DNA of 64,000 bases from Parus major (lineage: Eukaryota > Chordata > Aves > Passeriformes > Paridae), in assembly GCF_001522545.3 (NCBI RefSeq), contig NC_031769.1, forward strand, positions 13,325,327 to 13,389,326, in the 5' to 3' direction. Below the pieces are notes generated by a model that did no database searches, was not told the origin of the DNA, and saw nothing but the letters and a program-made list of their open reading frames with translations. Made by a program: the position numbers and the translations under genes. This document shows, piece by piece, positions 1 to 12,800 of this stretch; the first letter of the stretch is position 1, and each line of letters opens with the position of its first letter.

Positions 1-573
1 TAGGGACAGTCAGTCACTGCCTGATAAAAAAACCCAAACCTACTGAAACAATTAACCCTTGATATGATTGGAGAAAAATGGCATTGAAAATTCATATGGT
101 ATGTTTAGATTTGTGTGAGGAGCAGATGATGATAACAAAAGATGGGGAATATGACTTGTACCTTAACCTGGGGTTTAAGAAAGAAATATCTACATCAGTT
201 TTGGAGATTATTTATGGAATAGATGTAATATAATTTGAAGCATCTGTAGATAAGTGTGTTTATGAAGTAAATAAATTTTCTACCATAGGAATTACCTGGG
301 TCCCACATAAACATGACTTTTCAATGGAGAACATAAGCACTGTGTGTTGAGCTTCACAGAGCAAGACAGTATGCTCAAAATTAATCATATGCATATGATT
401 TTTGTATCAGAGATTGAATATTTTAAGATCTGGCCTGTGATGTTGATAGAGATGTAAAGTCATAACGTATGGTAGCTGATCCTTAATTCCTATTTTAAGT
501 GTTTTACCATATGGGTGGGTAAATCAGTGCACTGAATAACCAATGCAAATGTAATACCCCCAGATTACCATTA

Positions 574-595
574 AAATCTAATCCTAATTAGATTT
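574..595. repeat. Short perfect inverted repeat (9-bp arms)
   Basis: The arms AAATCTAAT (574-582) and ATTAGATTT (587-595) are separated by four bases. The second arm runs into further TTAATTA sequence, so the site carries TAATTA-type homeodomain cores. It could be part of a regulatory element or chance in AT-rich DNA. Confidence 0.5.
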
Positions 596-2453
596 AATTA
601 CATTTAAAATGATTACTGGGAGCCTTGCAGTGTTGTATTTTCAAGTTCTGTGAGAGGAAATAGATAATTCATTTTCCAACCTTGTTTAGTTGAAATCAGA
701 TATACTGCTGACTATTTTTTCCCCCACACAGCTGTTTCCAAGGTGCATTGGACATAGCCAGATTTATAAACATACTATTTGTAGCTCTGAATTGCATATT
801 TCAACCACATTAGCTATCTGAGATCACTGACTAGGCATTTGGGAGAATAACCTACGTGAATTACTGTTGCTTATTACATGACTTCCTTGTATTGCCTATT
901 CTGGTTTTCATGTCAGTTTTCTCATGGTAAAATCTGTGAGGAGATGAAAAGCAACTCACAAAGGTTACACCATTGATTTAGTAATAACCTTCTTTCTCTT
1001 TTATTTAATAGCAATCCTCAGACTTTTAACTAGGCACAATAACTAAAACCTGTCAGAATTGTATAAAATACTGTTGAATTATACCCTAATCAGCAAAACT
1101 GGCAAATACCTCAGACTTGATAAAACAAAATCTGGGGTCTGATTTCTATCATTCAGTAGTTTAAGAAACAGCAATAACGACATTTTCCTTGGAAGCATGA
1201 CTAATAGGACTTTGTATTGGTGAATGACACTTACTGATATATGGATTTAATAGAAAACATGGGAATGAGCTCTAAAAGTTAGAGGGTTTTTTTCTTTAGT
1301 GCTCATGGAACAAAACACCATAAATCTTGAGCCTTGGAACACAGAGGAGGCTGCTTAAACACCCATCAGCTGCATCATTTCAAACTTGGAAGCCCACTGT
1401 GTGCACACTGAATTGTGCCTGGGTTTGCTAATGCTCATATAAGAAAGTTGCCGACAGCTTGTGGTGCTTGTGCTGAGACTTTCATCAGAAACACTGAGCT
1501 GGGTCGTTGGTCAGGTAAATGGAATGTGGGGCCGCTTGTGCTCTGGTTTTTGCCTGCTGCTATTACAAGCCAGCTGGCACCACTGTCATTAAGTCCACAT
1601 CTGCTTCCCCCCTTCTGCCACCAGCTAGAAAATGCATGGCCTACTGCAATCCTGGATGCAGGGTCTAAGCAGGATATCCTTTCAAAGTTAAGAGGAGAAA
1701 CACCGACCTCATCCTGTCTGCAAGTTGGATACTGTTGATGAACCCTTCCTTTGCTCTTCTGGGCTACTTTGTCCTGATCCATTTTCAAAGTTTCAGCTGG
1801 CCACTGGGACACACAGCATTAGAAAAGCCTTTCAACTGAAATCATCCATGCAGCAAATTGTCATCTTTGATGCAGACGATTACACAGGACTCTTACAAGG
1901 CTCTTTCAAAGCATTTTCATATTCTTCACTTCCTTCTTTCCAATTAAAACTAAATAAGGGACTGAAAGAGATAAGCTTGGTTGGAAATAACTTTTCTTTT
2001 TCAGAAAGGCAAGCAGTTCTCCTTCCTTTCTCTGTTCATTTCTTTGCCTTCCTGTTTCCTGCTGCTCAGTGGAGGCAGTTGCTTTGAGGAGAGGTGTGTT
2101 TCATTGCCTCCAGCCCCAAGCACACCAGCTTTTGACTAAGATGTCATTGGGGCAGGGGGGAGTGAAATGGCAAATTTACGTTTCTAAACCAAACAAGTTC
2201 ACATAATCTGTCAGGGATTTAAGGAATGCAGCTTCATTAAGTGGTTAGTAAACTCTATGACTTTTAAACGAAACACAGAAAGCAGTGGTATGCAATTGTG
2301 CAAGGGAGATTTGAAGTGGGAGATTAACATAATTGTATGTGGCTTTCTGGTTTGTCACTCTGACAGAAAGCAGGGCTTTGCTCTATGTGTTCTTAACACT
2401 GGGTTTTCCCAGAGTAAATCTTGAACTTATAATTCTGATGGTGGTATACTATA

Positions 2454-2531
2454 TGGGGGTTTGGTTGGGGTTTTTTTGTTTGTTTGTTTTGGGGTTTCTT
2501 TTTGTTTGTTTTTTAGATTTTTTTTAAAAAA
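2454..2531. repeat. T/G-rich low-complexity tract
   Basis: The tract is made of runs such as TTTGTTTGTTTG and TTGGGGTTT, with almost no A or C until its end. It is close to the reverse complement of the A/C-rich tract at 6961-7085. Tracts of this kind are common in avian introns. No coding signal is present. Confidence 0.8.
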
Positions 2532-3877
2532 CTTCAGTAGAACCAGGGTTCTTGTTTCTAACATCCAGAAGTAAGTGTCGGGATGACTTGTTACTAGAGA
2601 CGAGTTCATAGTGGCTGCTAACATATTCTTCCAGTGTTCTTCCTTTGCTTGTCAGCGACTTTAAATAGAGAACCTTTGACACCTTCAGCACTGCCTTTGC
2701 CTGCAAAGCAAGCGAGAGAGGCAGGCAGGGTGACAGCTGAGCCCTCCGCCATCCTGCCCGGCGTTCTGCGCGCTGCTCTTCCAGGCCTGCTGGATGAATA
2801 TAGAACACAAGTGTCAAGGATGACACCTTCTTTATAATCTCTGCAAAGCCAGCCTTTTCAGGGAAGAATTTGTTGACAGTTCAGAGATTCAAAGTCAATT
2901 TCATTTGAAGCTCATATAGAAATAGGATTTTTTCCTCCACCTCATGTGATAATTGAAGACTAAACAGGCAGTGCGCTAGTCCGTAACAAAGCATCATAGA
3001 TAAAGACCGTCTTGAGACATGAAGTATTTGTTAGGTGAAAAGCTCTATTAATGACATTTGGTTTGTTATCTCTTGGAAAGGTTCTTTGGAGGCTTAATTC
3101 ACTACTGATAGCACCTATACATTGGTATATATTGTGGATGCTATAGATTATGTTTTTAAAGCAGACATCTTCAAAAATCCTTTTTAAAAACAGGAATAGG
3201 AATGTTGACTTAGAGGAAAATGAATGCAACTTAATATATTTTTGTATCTGGGGTGACATAGGTGGTTAAGTAATATTTTCTTAAGGTACTTAAGTTTGCA
3301 GCTGCAGGACAGATGATCTTTTTAAAAAGGCAAAGCTCCAACTTACTACTGCATTTCAGTTCCCAGGAGCAATGATCTGTATTTGTGGTGTGTTGGCAGG
3401 CTGATGCCTCCTGTTAAGATGTTTAGCATGTCCTACTGTTGTGCAAAGAAGTAGTCATTAAAGGCATAATTATGCAACCCTTCAGTGTAAATGGCAAAAT
3501 GGGATTAAACCATTTTCTTATAATTTCTGGAATAGAATACTCTGGCACATAATAGTTGGTGAGCACCTGTGTTTCCCTGAATGCAGCAGGAAAATAGTAG
3601 CTATAAGGCTTTCAGAGGCCTTATTTAGGCTTTTAAATAGTTATTAATTTAAATCCAGGCTTTTAAATTGTTACTTCAGGAAAAACTAAGAGGAACACAC
3701 GTTTTGTAGAAAGAATAAGAGAGAAGGAAATATTAGAAACACAGTGACAATTTCCCCCGCTTTGGATCTGTTGATGACTTCTGGAGGAAAAAACAATAAT
3801 TAGGAGAAACTGAAGAGATATTCAAAATACTGCACTCTTAGTGATTTGGGCAAAAAACATTTTCTGCTTGGTTCAGC

Positions 3878-4030
3878 TCCTACTCACAGCAGCCCAGCTT
3901 TAACTTTTCATCAGCTGAGTGTCATGCCCAGTTTAGTTTTAGATATCTCCAAGGATGGAGAGTCGCCAACCTCTCTCAGCAGCCTATTCCAATGCTTAAC
4001 CACTCTCCTGGTGAAAACCATTTGTCCTTG
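3878..4030 (-). mobile_element. CR1 LINE 3' fragment
   Basis: The segment ATATCTCCAAGGATGGAG (3943-3960), followed by a CAACCTCTCTCAGCAGCCTATTCCAATG-like stretch, matches the familiar reverse complement of the CR1 3' region in birds. The element is therefore inserted on the minus strand, antisense to PARD3. The terminal tail (the ATAGAATCATAGAATG type) is not seen at the left, and many substitutions are present, so the copy is old and 5'-truncated. It makes no protein. Confidence 0.85.
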
Positions 4031-6960
4031 GTAAGATAGGAAGAAGAGACACTGAATAATTGTTGGTACAAAAATGTGAATCAATCAGCATGTATTTATC
4101 CTTCTCATGAATCAAGAACATGTGGATGTACAATAAGATTTTCATGCAAAAATTTGATATTTTAAAGGACCTTTGTGATATGCTGTTACTTTGAGGGACT
4201 GCTGCTCTCACAGGACCCCAAGAGTGTAGGAAGTAACATACCTGAGCCTGTATTTGAGACACATGACATTCATGACCTGCTAAGTGTTAACGAAGAACTT
4301 ATCTATAAAGAGACTTTTTTTTTCATTCTGCTTCCAAGCATCTTATTCTAAATTCTCTTGGACTGGCAACTATTATTATACTGAGCTGATTGGCTGATGT
4401 GGTAATAGTGTTTTAGCCACTGAGTTAGAAAGGGTGATTATTTTCTGTGGAACTGGGGAAGAAGCAGTTCACAGAAGTCTTCCTTTTTATTTCATGCTAC
4501 ACCAGAAAATGCCACCTATTTTTTTTTAAAATATCTAAACTCAGTGTTGTATTAATAGTTATACTTTTCTTTTTCATCCCAAAATATATATATTAAGTAA
4601 AACCTCGGGCATTTGTAGTTCAGCCAGTCATAAAAGGAGGAAATTTATTTTGCTTTTGGAGGGGAAGAAATGGTTATTTTTAATTCCACTCATGTTTGGT
4701 TGATTCCTTAGGATTTAATGTAAGAGCATAAGAATTTGGTCACACTAGAGTTAAATGATACCCAGGAAGTCCCTGTTTGCCAGTACTTTGACACTGAGCA
4801 ATAGTAGCTCCCAAGGGTGGGATACCAGAACTGGGTGACCATATAGAGTTTTCCCTAGGTCTTCCAGACTTTCAGTGATCTGTAGCTCAAGGGTTTCTTG
4901 AGACAGTTCCTTTGTGCTGAAGTGAGAACACAGTGAAACACAGTGTGCGTGCATATTGTGTTCCTGGCAATTTGTCCTGTTATTGATAATTTAGGGTATA
5001 TTTACCTAATTCTGAAATACTACAAAATTTGAAGTGTGCCATATACAAAAATGTCTTTTAGAGATTGTGTAAATGACTTCTCTCTCAAGGAGCTGCTTTT
5101 GCATTTCAAGTGCTTAGACCTGATTGCAGTGCACTGCAGTAGATCTGTCTCATTATGTCAGCATTTTATGGCACTCAGGTAAGCATGTTTACAAAGTAGC
5201 AGTAAACCTTTTTGATGTGCAATAACATTTCAGTAGTTAATGTAGTGTTCCACCACGTATTAAATTTTACCACTTCTGTGCAAACTTACAATAAGCAGAA
5301 GTGCCAGAAAGGGCTGTAGATGTTTATAAAATAGACCCTGCTGGAACGAGTTCAAGAACTAGTTTTACAGTGTATGTTTGGTCTAGCTGATGATGTGGTT
5401 AACAGTAAATTTTGAAATGTTTGCTTTTGCAGAAGATAAATTCTTAGTTTCTACAAATGCTAACACCTTTTTCAGGACTTTGTTGCTATCAGTCTTGTAG
5501 ATCCTAGTCCAAAAAGGAGAAAGAACATAGTATAGTTTCATGAAACTACTTGGTGAACTTCACTAATTTCAATAAATGTAACAGCATACTACTGATACGG
5601 CTGTTTTAAGGAGTTTGTATTTTGTATTGAAAGTATGTTGGAAATGCTGTATTGGTAGATAAATTCTCAGTTATAAATAACTGCTTCAGTCAGTGTTAAC
5701 TGACTATTAGCTTCATAGATTTAGATTTGTCAATGAAATCTGCATAGTTAGTCCTAATGTTTTTTGTGGTTGCAATACAAAAAACTCCTGGAGTTTGGCA
5801 AGCTGCTTAAACTTTCAAGAGGAACTATTTTCTCATTTTAAAAATAGGATAGTACCTGGTCCATGCTAATGTCTGCAGGTTTTGATGTTTTTTTTCCAGT
5901 ATTGTATAAATATGAAATAAATGTGTGCTGAAAACATGTGCTAGAGCTCCTAGATAATGCTGTTTAGTTTGAAGGTGGATGAATGCTGGATGGATGTTGG
6001 ATACATGAATCACTGAAAATATATGTAATGTCTCTTTCATACTATGCTGTTATAAGTAATGCTTGGTAAAAATATGTCTAATCAGTGACAAAGATTATGG
6101 ATTAGCTTTAAAAGATCTGAAAAAGAAGATTAAATAACAAAAATGTATCTAGAATCTTTATCAGCAAGTTTTAGTACTACAATAATATAAGGATATTTTT
6201 ATACCGATTGTAAGTGCCTCTAGCATATTCAACTCCAGGTGTTTAGTATACAAGCTGAACTGCTATTACACCTTTCAACAGCAGCATACCACAAATAAAT
6301 CTCAAATATTTCACAATGTTGTTATAGATGCTATCGTTGTCTCTAACACATAGTGCCAAAATCCTGAAATTCAGAGCACAACATGCTGGCACAAGCAGGA
6401 GTTTCAGATGTAGTGTGACAATTAAAGTATTTAATTTTTCTGATGTTGCTGAGTCGATAATGATACCAGCAATATTATAATCTGTAACCATTAGGAGTCC
6501 TGGTATCATCTGTAGAGCTCCAAATATTTGCTAGTTCTGTTTGCCTTTTATAACCCCAAAGGAAGAAAATTGCTTGTGTAAGTTAAAGGAAATGTGAAGA
6601 ATCAGTGCCATTTTAATTGTTGGGGGTTTTTTTCAAGATTTATTTTAGTCTACATTTTCTAAAGAAATATTGAAATGGCAGTGATGATTGCTGTATACTG
6701 TGTGCAGCACGGAGTGTGAGCAGAGCTGTTATCATTTGAAGAAGAACAAGAAGAAGATCTCAAGAGCCGGATATCTTTGAAGTCAAGTCTGGGTTTATTT
6801 TAAACATCATCTGTCTGGATTTCTAAATAAATACAGGCCTAGTCATTTGCTTTCTATAGTGCCTGAGCATGTAGAAATGAGAACAAAAATGTCAGTGTGC
6901 ATGGGGCTGGTCCAGGTCTTAGACTTTCTGTGCTAGGAGCTTATTTATATGGTGGCTGGA

Positions 6961-7085
6961 GCAACAACAAAAAAATACACCAAAAACCCCAAACAAAACA
7001 ATTCAAAAAAAAAACAAACCAAAAAACCCAAAACAAAAAAAACCTCCCAAAACCAAAACAAAAAACCAGCCCCCCCAACCAAACC
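6961..7085. repeat. A/C-rich low-complexity tract
   Basis: This run of CAAAA-, CCAAAA- and AACCCC-like units is about 125 bases long with hardly any T or G. The apparent open frame through it (a Lys/Gln/Asn/Pro-rich string) is a by-product of the composition. It mirrors the T/G-rich tract near 2.5 kb in the opposite orientation. Confidence 0.8.
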
Positions 7086-7684
7086 CAACTCACCACCTCT
7101 CATCTCTTGCCTGTAACTAGTCCTGAGTTGAGTCCTGCTTTGTACATATTTTGAATCTGAAAAAAAATCTCAGCTCCCAGATTGGCCCTAAAATAATCAG
7201 CAGCATAAATCATAATTGATACAGTTATTTCAACTGCAGTTACCATGAAGACAGCTCAAGCTCTGACTACTGGCAGCTACAGGATGCCAGGCATCTCCAG
7301 GGCTCCAGGTAGCTCTGGGCAAGCCCTGGAAGCAGCTGCTGCAGGGATGTGCTGTCAGACTGCTGTCCCAGCAATGATCCACCTGAGTCCTATTGCATCT
7401 GCTCCAGAGATGGTTTGTTCTGGTGCTGCTGCTGCAGTGCAAGGTCTTGTTCTTCATTTTCCACCCAGAAGATACAGCATGTGCAAACTAAATTTGCCTG
7501 CTGCAGGGCAGAATATCAGCTGGTAGAAGAGAGAGACGTATGTGAAGCCAGCAGTGGCATATTAATATTTATTACCCAGAGCCTTGGTTCAGGCTAAATC
7601 CCTGTGCCATAGCCTTATCTTTGTAGCAAACTGTCAAAATAATGTGCCTGTTATTTTTTGCTCCCTGCTTTTTATGATAATATA

Positions 7685-7820
7685 GATTCATAGAATCACA
7701 GAATGTTTTGAGTTGGAACTTGAAGACCATCTAGTTCTAACCCCTACTGAGTGGGCATATCTTCCACTAGATCAGGTTGCTCAAAATCCTATCCAACCTG
7801 GTCTTGAACACTTTAAGGGC
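7685..7820 (-). mobile_element. CR1 LINE 3'-terminal fragment
   Basis: The left end reads ATTCATAGAATCACAGAATG, the reverse complement of the CR1 3' terminus. It is followed by a degenerate GTTGGAACTTGAAGACCATC stretch and then CTAGTTCTAACCCC. The CAACCTGGTCTTGAACAC block then follows as in avian CR1 consensus sequence. The copy is severely 5'-truncated, as is usual for CR1, and lies antisense to PARD3. This is one of the clearest pointers to an avian genome. Confidence 0.93.
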
Positions 7821-9805
7821 ACTTAAATGAATTGTGTTCTAGGGTAGCTTGTAAAGATGTCCTGTTGGCATTATTGATTTGGTTATAGAATTGAACTTGC
7901 CACAAGGAGACTTGAGTGGCATTGTGATACCCAGAATGAGACAGGAGACCCTAAACTGTAACCTGAAACCATCAGCATTTGGGTGCTAGTGCTCAGTGAG
8001 GTGATTTTTGCTTTTTGGTGTTGTTGGCATCCTCTGAGAAGAGAATGACAGCTGCACACTTGTCTGGTTTCTGAAATATTTTGTTTAGACTTGTCCCACA
8101 GATCCTACAGTGTTGACTGTGGTCTTCTGATGGAAATTGTCTTGCTTCTCTTCCTCCTGTAAGTGTAAATATGTGAATGAGGCTAAAGATACAGCATCAC
8201 CTATTGCTTAATTTAGCCAGCAGAGGTTATTTTCTAGGAGTTGTGTATCAACAAAGATCTCTGGTAACTGACAGAAAAAGTGCTGACTGACATATTAACA
8301 TTTCTAGGTAATGAGATCTTTAGGGAAAATATAATCTTTGGAAGGTTCCAGATGAACTGCAACTATTTTGATTAACTTTTTGTGTGTCTATGTTAACTTT
8401 TGCTGATTTTACATAGGGTAATTGCACAAGTGCAAGACCTAAACTCTTGGAATAATGTTACTGCAATTTCCTGGTCTAACTAGCTTGTGTATTACATTTC
8501 TGTCCTAATTTCTCTGCTGTTGCATGTGCTTAGTGAGCATTTTTAGTGATTTTCATGTTGTAGCTCATGTTTACCTAAGGCAGGCCTATTAAGCAAAACG
8601 TTTGGTTGTAAAATAGAGCTGGGACTTTTTTTTCCTTTTCTGGAAGGAAAGTCTTGAAGCAAATTTCCTTTGCAACTTTTTATTCTCTTTTTTTTTTTTT
8701 TACCATCTCTTGAGTGCCAGTAAAATGGGTGGGTTTTTATGTTTCATTACCATTTCTTATAAGTTCAGCCTTTAGACCAGTACCCATTTTCTAAATTGTA
8801 CTTCTGTAGGGTTTCAAAAAATCATGGTAACCAGATGCAGTATTTGTCTCTGGCCTGGCGAAGTGTTAGGTTTAACAAAAGAAACTAATAAAAATGTTCA
8901 AATTGACCCTTCTCATCATTTGGACTTCTTGGAGCTCAGTCAATCACTCATTATTATCAGAGTTATTCACACAGAGGCAGAAGTGCTAGTGTTTCTCATA
9001 ATCAGCCCTTGAGCCAGACATAATTTGCAATTTGAAGCATTGTATTTGGAAACAATAATGCATTAAAATGAACAGAGCAGGAATTAGAAGTATAGTTGTG
9101 GAGAGAAGGCTTTGCTGAGTAGCCATGGTTTAAACGCTGTCTCTAAGGATCCTTAGTGGACACTGGTAATTAGAGGCATACAATGTAGTATTGTTCATAC
9201 CTAAATGGGTCCACAATTTTTTAACTCCTCTGTGGAGTGTGACAAATGCAACAGCAGAGGTTGCCCAGCTTCTGTGTGGCTGCAGGGCAGCTGTGGGCAG
9301 GTGGGAACGCTGGGGTAAGGTGGTGTCACCTGTTTGGCACAGTATGAGCCAGAGATGGGGCTGAACCTGGCACCCAGTAGGGATGTAGGATTTTACTTCT
9401 TCACAGAAAAAATGCTTGTGTTATAGAAGAGTGACTACACTGTACTTTAGGTTGTTAGGAACTTGTTAATAGTGGCTGCGGGAATTCTTTGTTATCCCTA
9501 TGTATGGTATTATGTATTGCAAAGCAGAGAGTTGTTATGTATGCTTTTATGTATGAAGTCTGGGAGTTAACATACTGCAGGCCTTCCCTCAGGCTTTTTC
9601 AGGAATCTGCTCTTTACTCTGTAGGTGAGGCTTTATTTTGTTTTTGCAATTTGTATTTACAGTCTTTCAGTTACTGTTTAGTATCTTACTGCCCAGTACT
9701 GCATTTTAGACCAGGGCACTGCTGTCTTGAAAAGCACATTCTGTGTGAAAGGGGTGACAGGAGAATTTCTAAGTATATTATAAAAGGATATGATGCTGAT
9801 TGAGA

Positions 9806-9850
9806 TTATATATTTATAAAATACATATTAATATATATATATTATATAAA
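9806..9850. repeat. AT-rich simple repeat
   Basis: This is a run of alternating AT/TA and TATTTATAAAATA-type sequence with no G or C except a single C. It is a simple low-complexity tract. Confidence 0.75.
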
Positions 9851-12800
9851 AAGACTGAATTAGCTTGGCTGGGTCATATGTATGAGCTACTTTCTTCAGT
9901 GACAAGTAGCACACTTGTAGTAGTGTATCAAATTTAAGATGAGGCCAAGTAACTGTGGTCAATAACTACTCTCTTTTTTGAATACATGCACAGCATTAAA
10001 GAATTCAGTCACAAATTTTAAAATGCTTAGACTGTTATGAAATGTCCATTAAAATGTCATGTACTGCTTCTGTGGTTGCTCCCATCACTGATGACTGTTA
10101 ACAAAATTATACTTAAGCAGAAGATTTTTTTGATATTCCTGACTCATTCAGGGATGCCACAATCCCCAGTCTAACAGTTTTTGTCTGACCACCATGAATA
10201 TGAATTATTTATGGTGACTTTTACTATGCTGTGGTATTGCTTACTGAGTAGATTTGGACATCTCTGCTATCTTGCTGCTTTCTTTCCAATAGTATAATTG
10301 TAAATTTTTTCGTACTTTCTTTGAACTTCTCAGCCTACATTTCAACTATAGTAGTTTGAAGTAGTTGTTAGGGCTTTTCTTCTGATTTCTTGTGCTTTAT
10401 TTATTTTTTCATTTATTTATTAGAGTTGTCCATGGCTCCAACTAGCTTCAGGCAATCACGAGTAGCAATGCAAGAAGATTATCTTCTGTTTAGAAATTTG
10501 CAAACAGATGGTCTTTCCATAAAAGAAATCTGTTTTTAAAAGTTCCACCATTTTATGCTGGAAGTAAATATTACAAATGCTTAAGTTGTGAAAAGAGAGC
10601 GACTTGGTGTGAATAATATTCTGCCTGTTGTGTCATGCCTTTCAGGAAATGTTATCAAAACTGTTTATGAAAATAATTGAATGAAGCCTCATGACATGTC
10701 TCTAGTTTGGCATCTTACCCATTTTCTTTGAAGTTGGGATACTGGCTCACAAAGACAGGCAGATTACGTTTCACTGGCTGGAAGCAGTTATGGATCACAT
10801 ATGTTGTTTCCACTTCTTTCCAGGAAGTTGTTGTGGGAATCACCGGTGCTGTTGTACACGAAGTGTTGCGATAAATGCTCTGTCCTGTCTGTTCTTTTTG
10901 AGTAAACTTTGGTGAGATTTACTAGAACACCCCCTTGAACGGGGCTGAAAAATGGCTTTTTAATGTGTGGAAAGTGATACGGAGGCTGCTGCGAGAAAAT
11001 GTGTGAATAAAACACAGAAGACCTTCACATGCTTTAGAGTATTCAGGCCCAAGGTGGGCTCTTCAAAGGGCTGATACTTTGCAGTAATAGCCACTTTGGT
11101 TCTACTGCTTTAAATTTCTGAGTTTGTGGCTGAGCACGTTTCTTTATTTCTTGAAGGCAAACCTCACTGGCCTGAAGAAATACAGGTATACTTTTTTAGA
11201 GTATTCTTCATTTTCAGGAGTTACCTGTGACCTTTTGTAATGTGCTTTTCTTGGTTTGTGACAGCAGAGTGCTCCAGGAGCCCTCCTGGCAGGGATCCTC
11301 TGCTGAATGTTGCACCAGAAGGATTGCTGCTTTATCAGTTTTAACATAGGCAAGGAAATCCATGGAAAAAATGAAGTTATCAGTGTCTGTTTTAATTATG
11401 CCCACAAGCTCCTGCACCAAGGTGCCTGCACATCAGTACTTTTGTGTCATCTCAGGACAGTGCTGCTGCTGCTGAGTCACTCCAGCAGTCATTCCACTCC
11501 CTCCCAACAAATAGAATTGGATCTGCTAATTTGATTAGTAACATGTGATAACAGGCTATTTCTAAAATTCCATTGCCGATATGTAAATGTTTACATTTAA
11601 TGACATGTTTTTAAAAAAAAGCACTTGCACAATTTTGCTTGGAATGGAAGGCTTCTAAACCTTCAGGTCATCACTAAGGAGGGTGGCTTTTGTTTGTGTG
11701 CTATGTTAAATCTTTGCTTTTGTAGGTTTTTTTTTTTCAGGAACAGAATGGTTTTGTGTATCCCAATAATATGCTGCAGTATAGATCTTATGATTTTGCT
11801 GGTGCAGCAGGATGAAAAAGAAATTATTGCAAAATCATTCAAGCAGTATTTAGGTTATGTGTGTTTGTGTGTGTCTGAATACTGTTTGTTACTATGGGAA
11901 AAAGAGCATGCCTTGAAGCTAGAAAACACTGACAAAATAGCTCAAGACACTTACCAATTGTTAATTTTTAATGATGGTCTTTTTTCTATTAAGGAACATA
12001 ATGCTACTGAACTTCTGTCTCAATCAATTTTTGTGTTTTTTTCATTAATCAACTAATGCATGTTTCTTCTGTAGCTCTTTATTCTAATGAAATATGTGGA
12101 TGATTTGGCAGACTACAATGATCTCATCAGTAACGCATCAGAGTAAAATCCATTTAGCAGATTATGCGAATATTATTTTTGTTGTATCAAGGATGCTGAT
12201 ATATATTCTTTTAAACTGAATCTATTTTTGAGATAACTTGTAAATGTGGAATTTCTGTGTAACTCATGCATCCTTCTTGCTTCGCATGTTCTATCTGTAT
12301 TTATATCTATTTATGCAAAATCATTTGCATGTTCTTTATGTCTTCATCTGTACTTTATGTACATTTCACATATTTTTTTATATATATGGCATCGTGTTGT
12401 AGCTTGAGCCAGTTCTTTAGATGTTCTTCTATGCTGTCTTCTCTGTTGAGCCTCATACTGTTCAGTTGCTCTGATGCACTGGCCCAAAGCCACTGAAGGC
12501 ACCTGTTAGTCAGTGCCTCTCTGGTTAGTGTGATAGACTTTGGATTAGGTCACCTCCTAATGCTGACAGTCATTCAAACAAGTAAGCTTGAAAGTGAGGC
12601 AGCTGACACAGAGTTTTGGGTATTCATTTTGGTTTGATTAGATTATCCAAAGTTCATGAGATTTCCTATTTGAGGGTCAAGCTTACAGGTCTGTGTTCTC
12701 ATCTTCTCATTAATAATAATGTGACAAACCAATATCATGTGGTCTGAGAGTGGTCCTTTCCTGATGTGACTTGGCTGTTACGCACTAGAGATCATACATT

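Noticed and set aside
9226..9380. Possible sense-strand CR1 piece (GAGGTTGCCCAG motif)
   Set aside because: Only one short word matches the CR1 consensus and the flanking sequence does not follow the expected order.
11625..12056. 143-codon + strand frame
   Set aside because: It is rich in Phe, Leu, Ile and Cys as expected from T-rich intron DNA, matches no family I know, and lacks a promoter or splice structure.
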